From assembly GCA_947487895.1 (NCBI GenBank), contig CANKYF010000001.1, forward strand, positions 372,001 through 436,000: a stretch of DNA of 64,000 nt. Direction: 5' to 3'. A program made the position numbers and the translations under genes. Position 1 is the first letter of the stretch. Every line of letters starts with the position of its first letter. The notes under the pieces were generated by a model, which did no database searches, was not told where the DNA came from, and saw only the letters and a program-made list of their open reading frames with translations. Source of the DNA: an uncultured Flavobacteriaceae bacterium. Its GTDB lineage: Bacteria > Bacteroidota > Bacteroidia > Flavobacteriales > Flavobacteriaceae. Shown one piece after another: positions 1 through 7,958 of the stretch.

Positions 1-1
1 T

Positions 2-202
2 TTAGAAGTGAAACTTGATTTTTTAGATGCTGATAAAACCTATAAAGCTAGACTTTACAAGGATAAACCAGATTCTCATTACCATAATAATCCAGAAGTT
101 TATGATATTGAGGAAAGGCAAGTAGATAATAAAACAACTTTAGCGCTTAATTTAGTAGCAGGAGGGGGATGCGCCATATCATTTATACCAAAAAGAGAGT
201 AA
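2..202 (+). CDS. GH97-type glycoside hydrolase, C-terminal end only (partial)
   Basis: Tail of a gene whose start lies off the left edge; the frame is open from base 2. About 66 residues remain and they resemble the C-terminal beta-sandwich of GH97 (SusB-like alpha-glucosidase/alpha-galactosidase) proteins as I know them: an alternating strand region, a conserved HYHNNPEVYDI stretch, and the closing LNLVAGGGCAISF. Family members are usually periplasmic, calcium-dependent enzymes of alpha-glucan use. None of the catalytic residues lie in the window, so specificity cannot be judged. The stop codon overlaps the next ATG (TAATG), so the two genes are probably translationally coupled. The call rests on this short tail alone. 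Confidence 0.7.
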   Translation, partial: LEVKLDFLDADKTYKARLYKDKPDSHYHNNPEVYDIEERQVDNKTTLALNLVAGGGCAISFIPKRE

Positions 203-1044
203 TGAAAAAAAAGCTGGGTTATGTGTTAGGTCTGTTTTTGGGGCTAAATATAGTATTTGCCCAAACACCCATTAAGGTAATGACCTATAACATAAAGTTA
301 GATTATCCTAAAGAAGGAGAAAATAGTTGGAACAATAGAAAAGACCTTATAGTTGGACAATTTAAATTTTATGAACCTGATATCTTTGGTGTACAAGAAG
401 CATTACCAAACCAAATGCAATACTTAGATAGTTTGCTTGTAGATTATAATTATGTTGGTGTAGGACGTGATAATGGTGAAAATGAAGGAGAATATTCAGC
501 AATTTTTTACAATAAACAAGAATTTAGACTTATAAAGAGTTCTACATTTTGGTTGTCAGAAACCCCTAATGAAGTTTCTGTGGGATGGGATGCTGTTTGC
601 AATAGAATTTGTACTTATGCACTTTTTGAAAGTGCTAAAACTCAACAACGTTTTTGGCTGTTTAATACACATTTAGACCATGTAGGTAAAATAGCAAAAA
701 AAGAAAGTTTAAAGCTCATTATAAGGAAGGTTGAGATACTAAATCTCTATAATCTTCCTGTCGTTTTAATGGGTGATTTTAATCTAGAGCCAAAGACTGA
801 AAGCATCAAAGAACTTTATGCTTATTTTAACGACTCAAAAACCATTTCAAAAAGTAAGCCTTTTGGACCCATTGGTACTTACAATGGTTTTCATTTTGAG
901 AGGCCCGTAACCAGAAGAATAGATTATATTTTTACCAGTAAAAAAAATATTCAGGTTAGTAAACATGGTGTTTTAAGTGATTCCAAAGACTGTAAGTATC
1001 CATCAGACCATTTACCTGTTTATGTAGAATTAAAGTTAGAGTAG
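202..1044 (+). CDS. Secreted endonuclease/exonuclease/phosphatase (EEP) family protein
   Basis: Metal-dependent hydrolase of the EEP/DNase-I fold, about 280 residues. The start is taken at the ATG overlapping the previous stop because a clean signal peptide follows (MKKKLGYVLGLFLGLNIVFA, cleaved before QTP); a longer frame begins 11 codons earlier but would bury the signal. Fold motifs appear in order: MTYNIKLD, DIFGVQEA (Mg-binding Glu), FNTHLDH, LMGDFNLEP (Asp and Asn), RIDYIFTS and the final SDHLPVYVEL (catalytic Asp-His). Family substrates include nucleic acids, sphingolipids and inositol phosphates, and the sequence does not choose among them. Export plus coupling to a glycosidase suggests nutrient scavenging from extracellular polymers, which is inference. 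Confidence 0.9.
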   Translation: MKKKLGYVLGLFLGLNIVFAQTPIKVMTYNIKLDYPKEGENSWNNRKDLIVGQFKFYEPDIFGVQEALPNQMQYLDSLLVDYNYVGVGRDNGENEGEYSAIFYNKQEFRLIKSSTFWLSETPNEVSVGWDAVCNRICTYALFESAKTQQRFWLFNTHLDHVGKIAKKESLKLIIRKVEILNLYNLPVVLMGDFNLEPKTESIKELYAYFNDSKTISKSKPFGPIGTYNGFHFERPVTRRIDYIFTSKKNIQVSKHGVLSDSKDCKYPSDHLPVYVELKLE

Positions 1045-1387
1045 GTTTTCATTAATCAAGAAGTTTTTGGAGACCCAAGAATGGCTTTTTAAAAATATAT
1101 CAAATAAAAGACTATGGCTTTTGTAGCTCATTAAGGTTTAAATTTATTTTTAAAATTTATACCAAAGATTAGTTTAATTATATTTTGACATGGTAATGAA
1201 AAAATGATGTTTCTATATTGTTCATTTAATTTATATTAAAGTGTAACATGTCAAGATAAATGCAAGATTCTTAACAGAGTTCGAATTCTGTTGCTATCAC
1301 AAAAATCCTCACTAATGATAGTGAGGATTTTTTGTTTGTAATAAGTTTTATGTTTTTAGGTTCAATTAAATAGAGGCGTCCCCTTTA
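1045..1387. other. Intergenic region between convergent genes
   Basis: About 340 bases between two converging genes. I see no ORF with family signal. Near the right end there is a tRNA T-arm-like hairpin (1273-1292, stem AACAGA/TCTGTT around GTTCGAAT) followed by TGCTATC-A, which resembles the 3' end of a tRNA, but no matching acceptor strand or anticodon arm is visible upstream. It is followed directly by the terminator at 1301. The rest is featureless AT-rich DNA. Confidence 0.4.
1301..1333. terminator. Bidirectional rho-independent terminator
   Basis: Perfect 12-bp inverted repeat (AAAAATCCTCAC / GTGAGGATTTTT) with an 8-base loop. It carries a T run after the hairpin on the plus strand and a T run on the minus strand too. 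It sits between the convergent EEP gene and the AAA ATPase gene, and could end both transcripts. Confidence 0.85.
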
Positions 1388-4300
1388 TTACCTATCTAAC
1401 CCACGTTTCAAAACATTCTGTATCCCTTCTAAATGCTCACTAAACTGCATCATTTGAGCCAATACTTGTGCCATTTCATTTTGGTTTCCAAAGCCTTTTA
1501 GTTTATTGTTTTTTGCAAAAGTTTCTTTTATACTATTCCATCGTTCTTCTTCACCATTATTTATGGTTTCAGTAAGCTCTTTATATTTTAATAAATTAGC
1601 TTCTGCGGCACTGGTGAGAGTTTGAGACTCGTTTTCGTAATGTGATAATAAAAGGGTCCGTAATTCCTTATCATTCATTATAGGAACCACTTTAGCAACC
1701 AATTTATTCATATCACGATAAGATCCTTGTAATTTAAATGAAGGCTCAGTACGGTAATTATCGTCCATAGCGGCCGACTTAATATAGGTTTCATTCACTT
1801 TTAAAACCGTATTACGAATAGTTATAACTTTATCTAATACTGCCAGATAGTCTTGAATTTCTTGTTTTGTATGATTGCCTTTAAGCGATAGACCTTCGTC
1901 ATTTCCTGACTCTACAGCCTCAATTAATTGGTAAATGTCTTCAAAAGATTTACTGCTTAATTGGTGCAAAATAGGGTTGGAGGTTAAAGCGTTTTCAATT
2001 AAACTCAGTTTAAATAAATCTGCCGTATCTCCAATAATATCACCTAAATTATAGATGTCTGCTCTGTTGGCTAACATATCTGGTATTTGAAACTTTTCAC
2101 CACTTTCGGTATACGGATTTCCAGCCATAATTACACAGAATTTTTTACTCCGTAAATCGTAGGTTTTTGGTTTACCATTATAAACACCTTCAATTTTACG
2201 TGTGCCATCTGCAAGAGAAATGAATTTTTGTAAAAACTCAGGGTTGCAATGTTGTATATCGTCTAAGTATAACATCACATTATTGCCCATTTCAAAAGCT
2301 AGATTCAATTTATTTAACTCTTCACGAGCAGCAGAATTATTAGCAGTTAAAGGGTCTACAGAAGTCACTTCATGACCAATTGCTGGTCCATTTATTTTCA
2401 TGAATATTAGACCTAAGCGATTAGCCATGTATTCCATTAAGGTAGTTTTACCATAACCAGGAGGCGAAATGAGTAACAGCATACCCATTCTATCGGTTCG
2501 TTTATTGTCTCCAACACTTCCTAATTGTTTAGATAAATTGTCTCCAAACAAAGGGAGATATACTTTATCTATAAGTTTATTTCTAACAAAAGAGGATAAG
2601 ACTCTTGGTTTAAACTCTTCAAGTTTTAATTGTTCTTTTAGGGTTTCCGTAACAGTATGTTTTGCTTGTCTATAGGCATTAAACAAAGGAACCTCAATTG
2701 TTGTAAAATGTTGAAGTGTAGCTATAAAATCGTGATAATTAAATTTAAAAGTTCCGTCAATAATTGTCTTGTGACTTCCTTTTAAATCTTTGATTATTGA
2801 TTCAGGGCTTATTTGAATGACATTAGAATCCGCTTCATTGTTAAAAAGTATAAGCGCAACAACTTCATATATGTAATTTACGAATTCAGGAGCTTCGGTT
2901 TTAATAAAAGAGCTTACCCATTGTATAGTTAATTCTACTGCATCTACCGTTATATTTGTATCTAATAAAGCAGATTTTAAAGATGTTTTAAAAGCGCTAA
3001 TAGCCTTTTTATTCTCTAATGTTTTTATAAAATTTGCGTGTAACTCTTTAGCCGTTTTACTTGCGCAAAATGTATCATTAGTTTGTAATTCTTCAAATAA
3101 ATAGGAGGCTGCTTCTTTTTCTAAAAGATTGTCTTGTGTTGAATCTTTTTGTGAAATAATATTACGATAAACAGATTTATCTAAAGCTTCACTTAAAGCA
3201 TTAATAATAACTTTATATTCTTTAGTATTGGGAAATATTGCTAATACTGCACCAGATGCTTTTATTTTTTTATTCCAAGCAGTTTTATATTCATTATCAA
3301 GTGAGTTCCAAAAGAATTGTGCAAAAGCTCTAATAGTAGGTTTGTATCTTAATAAACTTAAGTCTTGATGTTTGCTTATTAGTGTTTTCAGAATTTTACT
3401 AGCATCTTCATCATGTACACCTTTTATATAGCCTTCAGAATAATTTTTACTGCTTTCAGCTTTTACTAGTTGAAGTAGTTCTTCTTCGTTAAGATTGTCT
3501 AATTCAGTTTTAGAATTTCTGAAAAGTTTGTAAGCCAAATAAGAAGATCGATATACGGTTTCATTTTCTGAGATTAATTCCTGATTCCAGTATTTCTGAG
3601 ACTTCACCAGTGTGTCATCTTCAATAGTTTGATAAAAGTCTGTCCCAGTAAGGTGGTATTTTAAAGTGTCATCTTTGTAAACAATAGTAAGATCTAATGG
3701 TTGTTTGTTAACACCAAACTTATGCTTACCTAATTTAATGATATTTTCACCATCTTCGTATAAATCTTGCGTGTCTTTTAATTTTCTAATAGCATCTTCT
3801 TTGGCGACTTTAATACCAGTTTCAATAGCTTCAGCTTTTCCAGCATCATCTAAATCTTTTAAGTCTGTAACGATGTCTCTAAGCTTATTAATCATTAAAT
3901 CTGAAGCGAAATAACCATTTATCTCTGTTGTAGTTTTAAAACTCAAAGCTTTCTTAGATACACCTTTTAGAATTCTATTAGCCGCAGACTCTAACGCAAT
4001 TGCCTTTTTGTTCCTAGCCTCAACAAGACTATTTTTTCTGGCTTCAAAAGCATTGTAAACCTCTTCACGTTTTTCTATAATTTGAGTAATAAAATCTTCA
4101 AAATCTGCAAACCTTCCTTCTAAGTCTTCTAGTTGAACCGATACTTTATTTAAAAGCTCATCTGTTTTTTCGGGAGTTGTCGCTATATCTAAATAGTTGA
4201 TGATACTTTGATCTACCAATTTAAGTTGTGCCGTGAATTCTGCTGAAGCTTCTTTTTCGCCAAGGGCTTTTAACTTGTTTTTTAAACCAGCCTTCAGCTG

Positions 4301-6280
4301 ATTGATGGTTGCAAAAATTAAAGAAATGTTATCTATAATTTGAGTAGAATGTGAGGCATCATCAATCTCTAAGTTAGAAACAATGTCTATAAGCATTTCC
4401 AAATCTGAAGCTATTTGATTGACTTCTTCTTCTAACTTCTTTGCAGCAACAACTTTCTTAATGCCTTCAAGTTCTGTTTCTTTTTCTGCAACACGTTTAT
4501 GATAGTGTAGAAGTGCTTTATCGTTTAATAAGAATTGAACACAGCGTTCTGAAATCTTATCATTTTGTAGGACTATTTCTTCTTCTAAAGAGCTTATAAA
4601 AGTAGTGTCTACATAGCGTATGTCATTTAAACCAATTACTTCGCCTCTTAGTGTTCTAAGTTGGGATAATACCAAAACAAAATCTTCAATAGATTTAAAA
4701 GAACTACTTTTAATTTTGCCAAAAATACCATCTGCTTTTTCCTGTGTTTCTTTGGTTATGTTAGCCGCAGATTTTCTAAGTTGCACTACTTTTTCAAACT
4801 CATCTATAGCAGCATTTGAAGCGTTGTTTAATTCTGTTAGTGGTTCATTTATAAGGAATGTTTCAGGTTCTGTTATCCAATAGTAGCTATTTAAAATATC
4901 GCTTGATGATTTAGCAATATCATCATACAAACCGTCATAACTATCTTCTTTATTTAAAAGTGTAATTAAGGCTTGACATTCTGCCATTGCTTTTACAATA
5001 TCCTTGTTGCCTATTTTATATAATAGTGTGTCTGTATGTTCTGAAGGAATTACATCCCCTTTAATAAAAGGTGTTTGCCATATCTGGATAACATGATGCT
5101 TGGTTTGTTCATTTTCGGTTTTAAAATAACACAATTCACCATCATTTAATATGGTATAACCATTACAAATAATGGGGGTTTTTACTTGTTGTTCTATAAC
5201 GTTATAAGACATGAGTATATACAAACCTCTTTCACTTTCATAAAACACATACAGAAAATCTTCACCATTTGGAGAGCTTACTTTCTTTTTAAATTTTACG
5301 TTAGAAACGTCACTATCAAATAGTTTGAAATCGCCTGATTGTAAATAGTAACCTTCTGAAAAAATGATGCCTTGATCATCTGGTAATAATACACAAGCAT
5401 CAGCAATACTCTCAATTTTTTTTACTTCCTGAATTTTATGATTATATACAAAATATCTTGCTGCTTCTTGAAAGGGTTTAATTTCTAATGCAATTAAATT
5501 GCCTAAATCTGCATATTTGTATTGCCCATCATCTAAAGTTTGATCTATATGTTCTACAGGTTCACTGTAAATGCCTTTGCCATCATCTGTATTATCCTCT
5601 ATTTTAATAGTTAAATCTCCACCAATAGTTTCAACAAAAACTTTGTCTAGAATAGATATATGAGGGTGTTCTCCATATACATGATGTTCTCTTGTAGGTG
5701 CTACCCAATTGAAATCATGTTGGTTAGGGAATTTAAATTCATGTTCACTTCTGTTGTCTACATATTGCAGTTGACCATCGTTTATAAGCCATTTAAATGT
5801 TTTTATATCGGTAATACTTTCACTTAGTTGAAAAACCATGTGAAGATAATTGCCCACAATGGCAAACTTTGCAAAAACAGTATTCCTGTAGTATTTATAA
5901 AGGTTTGTAAAATCATTTAAAAATACTGGGTCATTTAAAACATCTAAAGGTTGGGTGGTGAAATGGTTGTCCTCGTATATATAAATACTAAAAACATCGG
6001 CGAGTTTTATATCTGTTCTTAAACCGAAATGCACATTATATCCAAACAAACAAATATCACCTATGGTAACAATATCTCTGGCAATACAATTGTTTTCTGT
6101 ATTTATTCGGTTATTGGCAATTAGTTTGGTTTCAACATTACCAAAAACATTTTTACGTGCTTCATTTAACTGAGAGAGTCTTGAAAGCAGTTCGTTTTTT
6201 TGTTTTTGTAAACGTCCTTGAATAATTTCATAGGTACCACCGTCTAACTGTATATTATTATCTGAATTGGTTTGTTGCAT
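1388..6280 (-). CDS. Giant coiled-coil AAA ATPase (so-called DNA repair ATPase) of a flotillin locus
   Basis: 1630-residue protein. The N-terminal ~480 residues are beta-rich (many short strands around Tyr/Phe/Asp), possibly propeller-like. A long helical, Lys/Glu-rich coiled coil covers roughly 480-900. The AAA module lies near the C-terminus: Walker A PPGYGKTT at about residue 1273, Walker B VMLYLDDI at about 1336, and a sensor-like MAGNP near 1380. There is no signal peptide or membrane segment, so it is probably cytosolic. Databases often name this family DNA repair ATPase, but nothing in it shows a nuclease, helicase or DNA-binding domain. Similar ATPases sit beside flotillin and OB-fold membrane proteins, as here, which suggests membrane-stress work. 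It starts 10 bases after the oxygenase-WD40 stop codon, so the two are co-transcribed. Confidence 0.8.
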   Translation of the reverse strand: MQQTNSDNNIQLDGGTYEIIQGRLQKQKNELLSRLSQLNEARKNVFGNVETKLIANNRINTENNCIARDIVTIGDICLFGYNVHFGLRTDIKLADVFSIYIYEDNHFTTQPLDVLNDPVFLNDFTNLYKYYRNTVFAKFAIVGNYLHMVFQLSESITDIKTFKWLINDGQLQYVDNRSEHEFKFPNQHDFNWVAPTREHHVYGEHPHISILDKVFVETIGGDLTIKIEDNTDDGKGIYSEPVEHIDQTLDDGQYKYADLGNLIALEIKPFQEAARYFVYNHKIQEVKKIESIADACVLLPDDQGIIFSEGYYLQSGDFKLFDSDVSNVKFKKKVSSPNGEDFLYVFYESERGLYILMSYNVIEQQVKTPIICNGYTILNDGELCYFKTENEQTKHHVIQIWQTPFIKGDVIPSEHTDTLLYKIGNKDIVKAMAECQALITLLNKEDSYDGLYDDIAKSSSDILNSYYWITEPETFLINEPLTELNNASNAAIDEFEKVVQLRKSAANITKETQEKADGIFGKIKSSSFKSIEDFVLVLSQLRTLRGEVIGLNDIRYVDTTFISSLEEEIVLQNDKISERCVQFLLNDKALLHYHKRVAEKETELEGIKKVVAAKKLEEEVNQIASDLEMLIDIVSNLEIDDASHSTQIIDNISLIFATINQLKAGLKNKLKALGEKEASAEFTAQLKLVDQSIINYLDIATTPEKTDELLNKVSVQLEDLEGRFADFEDFITQIIEKREEVYNAFEARKNSLVEARNKKAIALESAANRILKGVSKKALSFKTTTEINGYFASDLMINKLRDIVTDLKDLDDAGKAEAIETGIKVAKEDAIRKLKDTQDLYEDGENIIKLGKHKFGVNKQPLDLTIVYKDDTLKYHLTGTDFYQTIEDDTLVKSQKYWNQELISENETVYRSSYLAYKLFRNSKTELDNLNEEELLQLVKAESSKNYSEGYIKGVHDEDASKILKTLISKHQDLSLLRYKPTIRAFAQFFWNSLDNEYKTAWNKKIKASGAVLAIFPNTKEYKVIINALSEALDKSVYRNIISQKDSTQDNLLEKEAASYLFEELQTNDTFCASKTAKELHANFIKTLENKKAISAFKTSLKSALLDTNITVDAVELTIQWVSSFIKTEAPEFVNYIYEVVALILFNNEADSNVIQISPESIIKDLKGSHKTIIDGTFKFNYHDFIATLQHFTTIEVPLFNAYRQAKHTVTETLKEQLKLEEFKPRVLSSFVRNKLIDKVYLPLFGDNLSKQLGSVGDNKRTDRMGMLLLISPPGYGKTTLMEYMANRLGLIFMKINGPAIGHEVTSVDPLTANNSAAREELNKLNLAFEMGNNVMLYLDDIQHCNPEFLQKFISLADGTRKIEGVYNGKPKTYDLRSKKFCVIMAGNPYTESGEKFQIPDMLANRADIYNLGDIIGDTADLFKLSLIENALTSNPILHQLSSKSFEDIYQLIEAVESGNDEGLSLKGNHTKQEIQDYLAVLDKVITIRNTVLKVNETYIKSAAMDDNYRTEPSFKLQGSYRDMNKLVAKVVPIMNDKELRTLLLSHYENESQTLTSAAEANLLKYKELTETINNGEEERWNSIKETFAKNNKLKGFGNQNEMAQVLAQMMQFSEHLEGIQNVLKRGLDR

Positions 6281-6290
6281 AGTTTAAATA

Positions 6291-7820
6291 CTATTCTTTT
6301 TCTTTATTTTCTTGTTTAGAAACTATCTTTTTATCATTAGTTTGACAATGATTCTCTATACTCCAAGTTCTAATTGTACCATCATAAGAGGCGCTAATTA
6401 TTGTTTTATGATCTAATAATTCAATGGATTGAATGAAATTTTCATGTTGATACTCTGAGATCAATTGACCATTTAAATTCCAGACTCTTAATTTATTATC
6501 CTCTCCTCCAGTTACAATGAGATTGTTGTCTATAAACTTTATATCTCTAATTATTCCAGAATGAGCTTTAAACATTTTAATCTTTTTTTGTTGATAGTCA
6601 TCAGACAAATAACGGATTGAAACTTCGCCATTTAAATTTCCGCTAATTAATAATCTCATTTTTTTGTTATAGGTAAGACTAATGATTGGAATGTCCTCAA
6701 AAAAAGTATTAATTGATTTGTCAAGTATAGAATTCCAAATTTTAATAGAACCATCTTCTGAACTTGAAGCTATAATGTTTTTATTTAGTTTAATTACTTT
6801 CCAAACCCAATTACTATGTTCTTTAAATGTTCTTAAAACTATTCCGTCTAGATTAGATATTTTAATAGTATTATCTCCAGCGCTTGAAACAAAAGTCCTC
6901 TTGTTTAAACGGCACAAAGAAAGTATAGTTGCAGAATGAATTTCAATTCTGTTAATTATTTTAAAGTTTTCCCAAATAATTATTTGTCGATCCCTCGATC
7001 CTGAAATAAAAATAGTTTTACTTATTTTTTCAATGCTTAGAATAGAGTTTTTGTGTCCTTTCAAAGAGTATTTTAATTTCCCTGATAAACTCCATATTTT
7101 AATTTCTTTATCTCTGCCTCCACTTATAATAGTGTTATTGTTTATCTTAATTAGGGACCATATATAACCTAAGTGACCTGTAAAAGGTTTTTGAATAATT
7201 TCTATTTCTTTTTTTGAATAAAGTATATCACTTCTTAAAACAAATTTTTCTCCTTTCGTTAAAACCTCTCCTTCATGCCAAACATTGTGATCAAAAACAA
7301 TTAAATCCCCTTGTTTTGGAATATAAGAAGTCCATATTTCATCTGTATCTTTTGTTTTGAAAAATAAAGTTCGTCCTCCAGTAAAATTTTCAGAACCATT
7401 TAAATAAACCATAAAAGTAAGCTTTGATTGTATTGAATTGCTTCTGTAATGCACTCCATCCAGATGCCTGTTGAAGTATTGATTAGCTGAATATTTACAA
7501 AATCTTAGTCTATTATTCAATTCCTTTAAATGCCAAATACCATTTTCAGCTTGAATGTTTGAATTTATTTCTACAATTTTTGGTAAGTACGGCTTTACTT
7601 TTTGAAAAAGCTGTTTTGATAATTCATCATTATCTATAACAAATCTTTCGTTATTTCTGTAGTAGGTAGGATAACTTGTAATAGCTTTTTGAAATGAATT
7701 TTTAATTTCTTGATTTAATAATTGCTCACATTCAGATTTTGAAAAAAGTGAAGTGATTACAAAACAAGTGAATTTTGCATCTGGTAAGATGTTTTTTATT
7801 TCAATTCCGGATGTTATCAA
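6291..7820 (-). CDS. Fe(II)/2-oxoglutarate oxygenase fused to a seven-repeat WD40 propeller
   Basis: 509-residue fusion. Residues ~10-205 are a prolyl-4-hydroxylase-like oxygenase: RFCKYSANQYFNRHLDG gives the H-x-D pair (His119, Asp121), LTFMVYLNGSENFTGGRT is the core strand region, and GDLIVFDHNVWHEGEVL gives the distal His182, with Lys192/Arg196 as 2-oxoglutarate ligands. Residues ~213-485 hold seven WD40-type repeats ending in IKIW, IIIW, IKIS, IKIW, VSIR, LRVW and IRTW, enough for one closed propeller. The C-terminus is Lys/Glu-rich. There is no signal peptide. The start is TTG, with no in-frame ATG before the preceding stop. It is richer in Ile, Lys and Asn than its neighbours and is separated from the flotillin gene by a strong hairpin, which suggests later insertion. 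The substrate is unknown; hydroxylation of a locus partner docked on the propeller is inference. Confidence 0.9.
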   Translation of the reverse strand: MITSGIEIKNILPDAKFTCFVITSLFSKSECEQLLNQEIKNSFQKAITSYPTYYRNNERFVIDNDELSKQLFQKVKPYLPKIVEINSNIQAENGIWHLKELNNRLRFCKYSANQYFNRHLDGVHYRSNSIQSKLTFMVYLNGSENFTGGRTLFFKTKDTDEIWTSYIPKQGDLIVFDHNVWHEGEVLTKGEKFVLRSDILYSKKEIEIIQKPFTGHLGYIWSLIKINNNTIISGGRDKEIKIWSLSGKLKYSLKGHKNSILSIEKISKTIFISGSRDRQIIIWENFKIINRIEIHSATILSLCRLNKRTFVSSAGDNTIKISNLDGIVLRTFKEHSNWVWKVIKLNKNIIASSSEDGSIKIWNSILDKSINTFFEDIPIISLTYNKKMRLLISGNLNGEVSIRYLSDDYQQKKIKMFKAHSGIIRDIKFIDNNLIVTGGEDNKLRVWNLNGQLISEYQHENFIQSIELLDHKTIISASYDGTIRTWSIENHCQTNDKKIVSKQENKEKE

Positions 7821-7909
7821 ATCAATTTTATTTCAATAAAATATAGTCTACGAAAAATTATTAAATAATGGAATTTTTATTCTAAAAAGCAATTCAATAA
7901 AATCAAAGT

Positions 7910-7953
7910 TTAATTCACTTGCTTGATAATGTTAGAACAAGCAAGTGAATTAA
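7910..7953 (-). terminator. Perfect 16-bp hairpin after the flotillin gene
   Basis: Arms 7910-7925 and 7938-7953 are exact reverse complements (TTAATTCACTTGCTTG and its partner) around a 12-base loop. The hairpin lies 5 bases past the flotillin stop codon on the minus strand. No clean U tract follows, so it may be a partial terminator, an RNase stop or an mRNA-stability element rather than a standard terminator. Confidence 0.6.
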
Positions 7954-7958
7954 TAGTT

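Noticed and set aside
1273-1300. Full tRNA gene
   Set aside because: Only the 3' half pattern is visible; no acceptor 5' strand, D arm or anticodon arm upstream.
1388-6280. Name DNA repair ATPase for the giant AAA protein
   Set aside because: No nuclease, helicase or DNA-binding domain can be seen; the neighbours argue for membrane stress.
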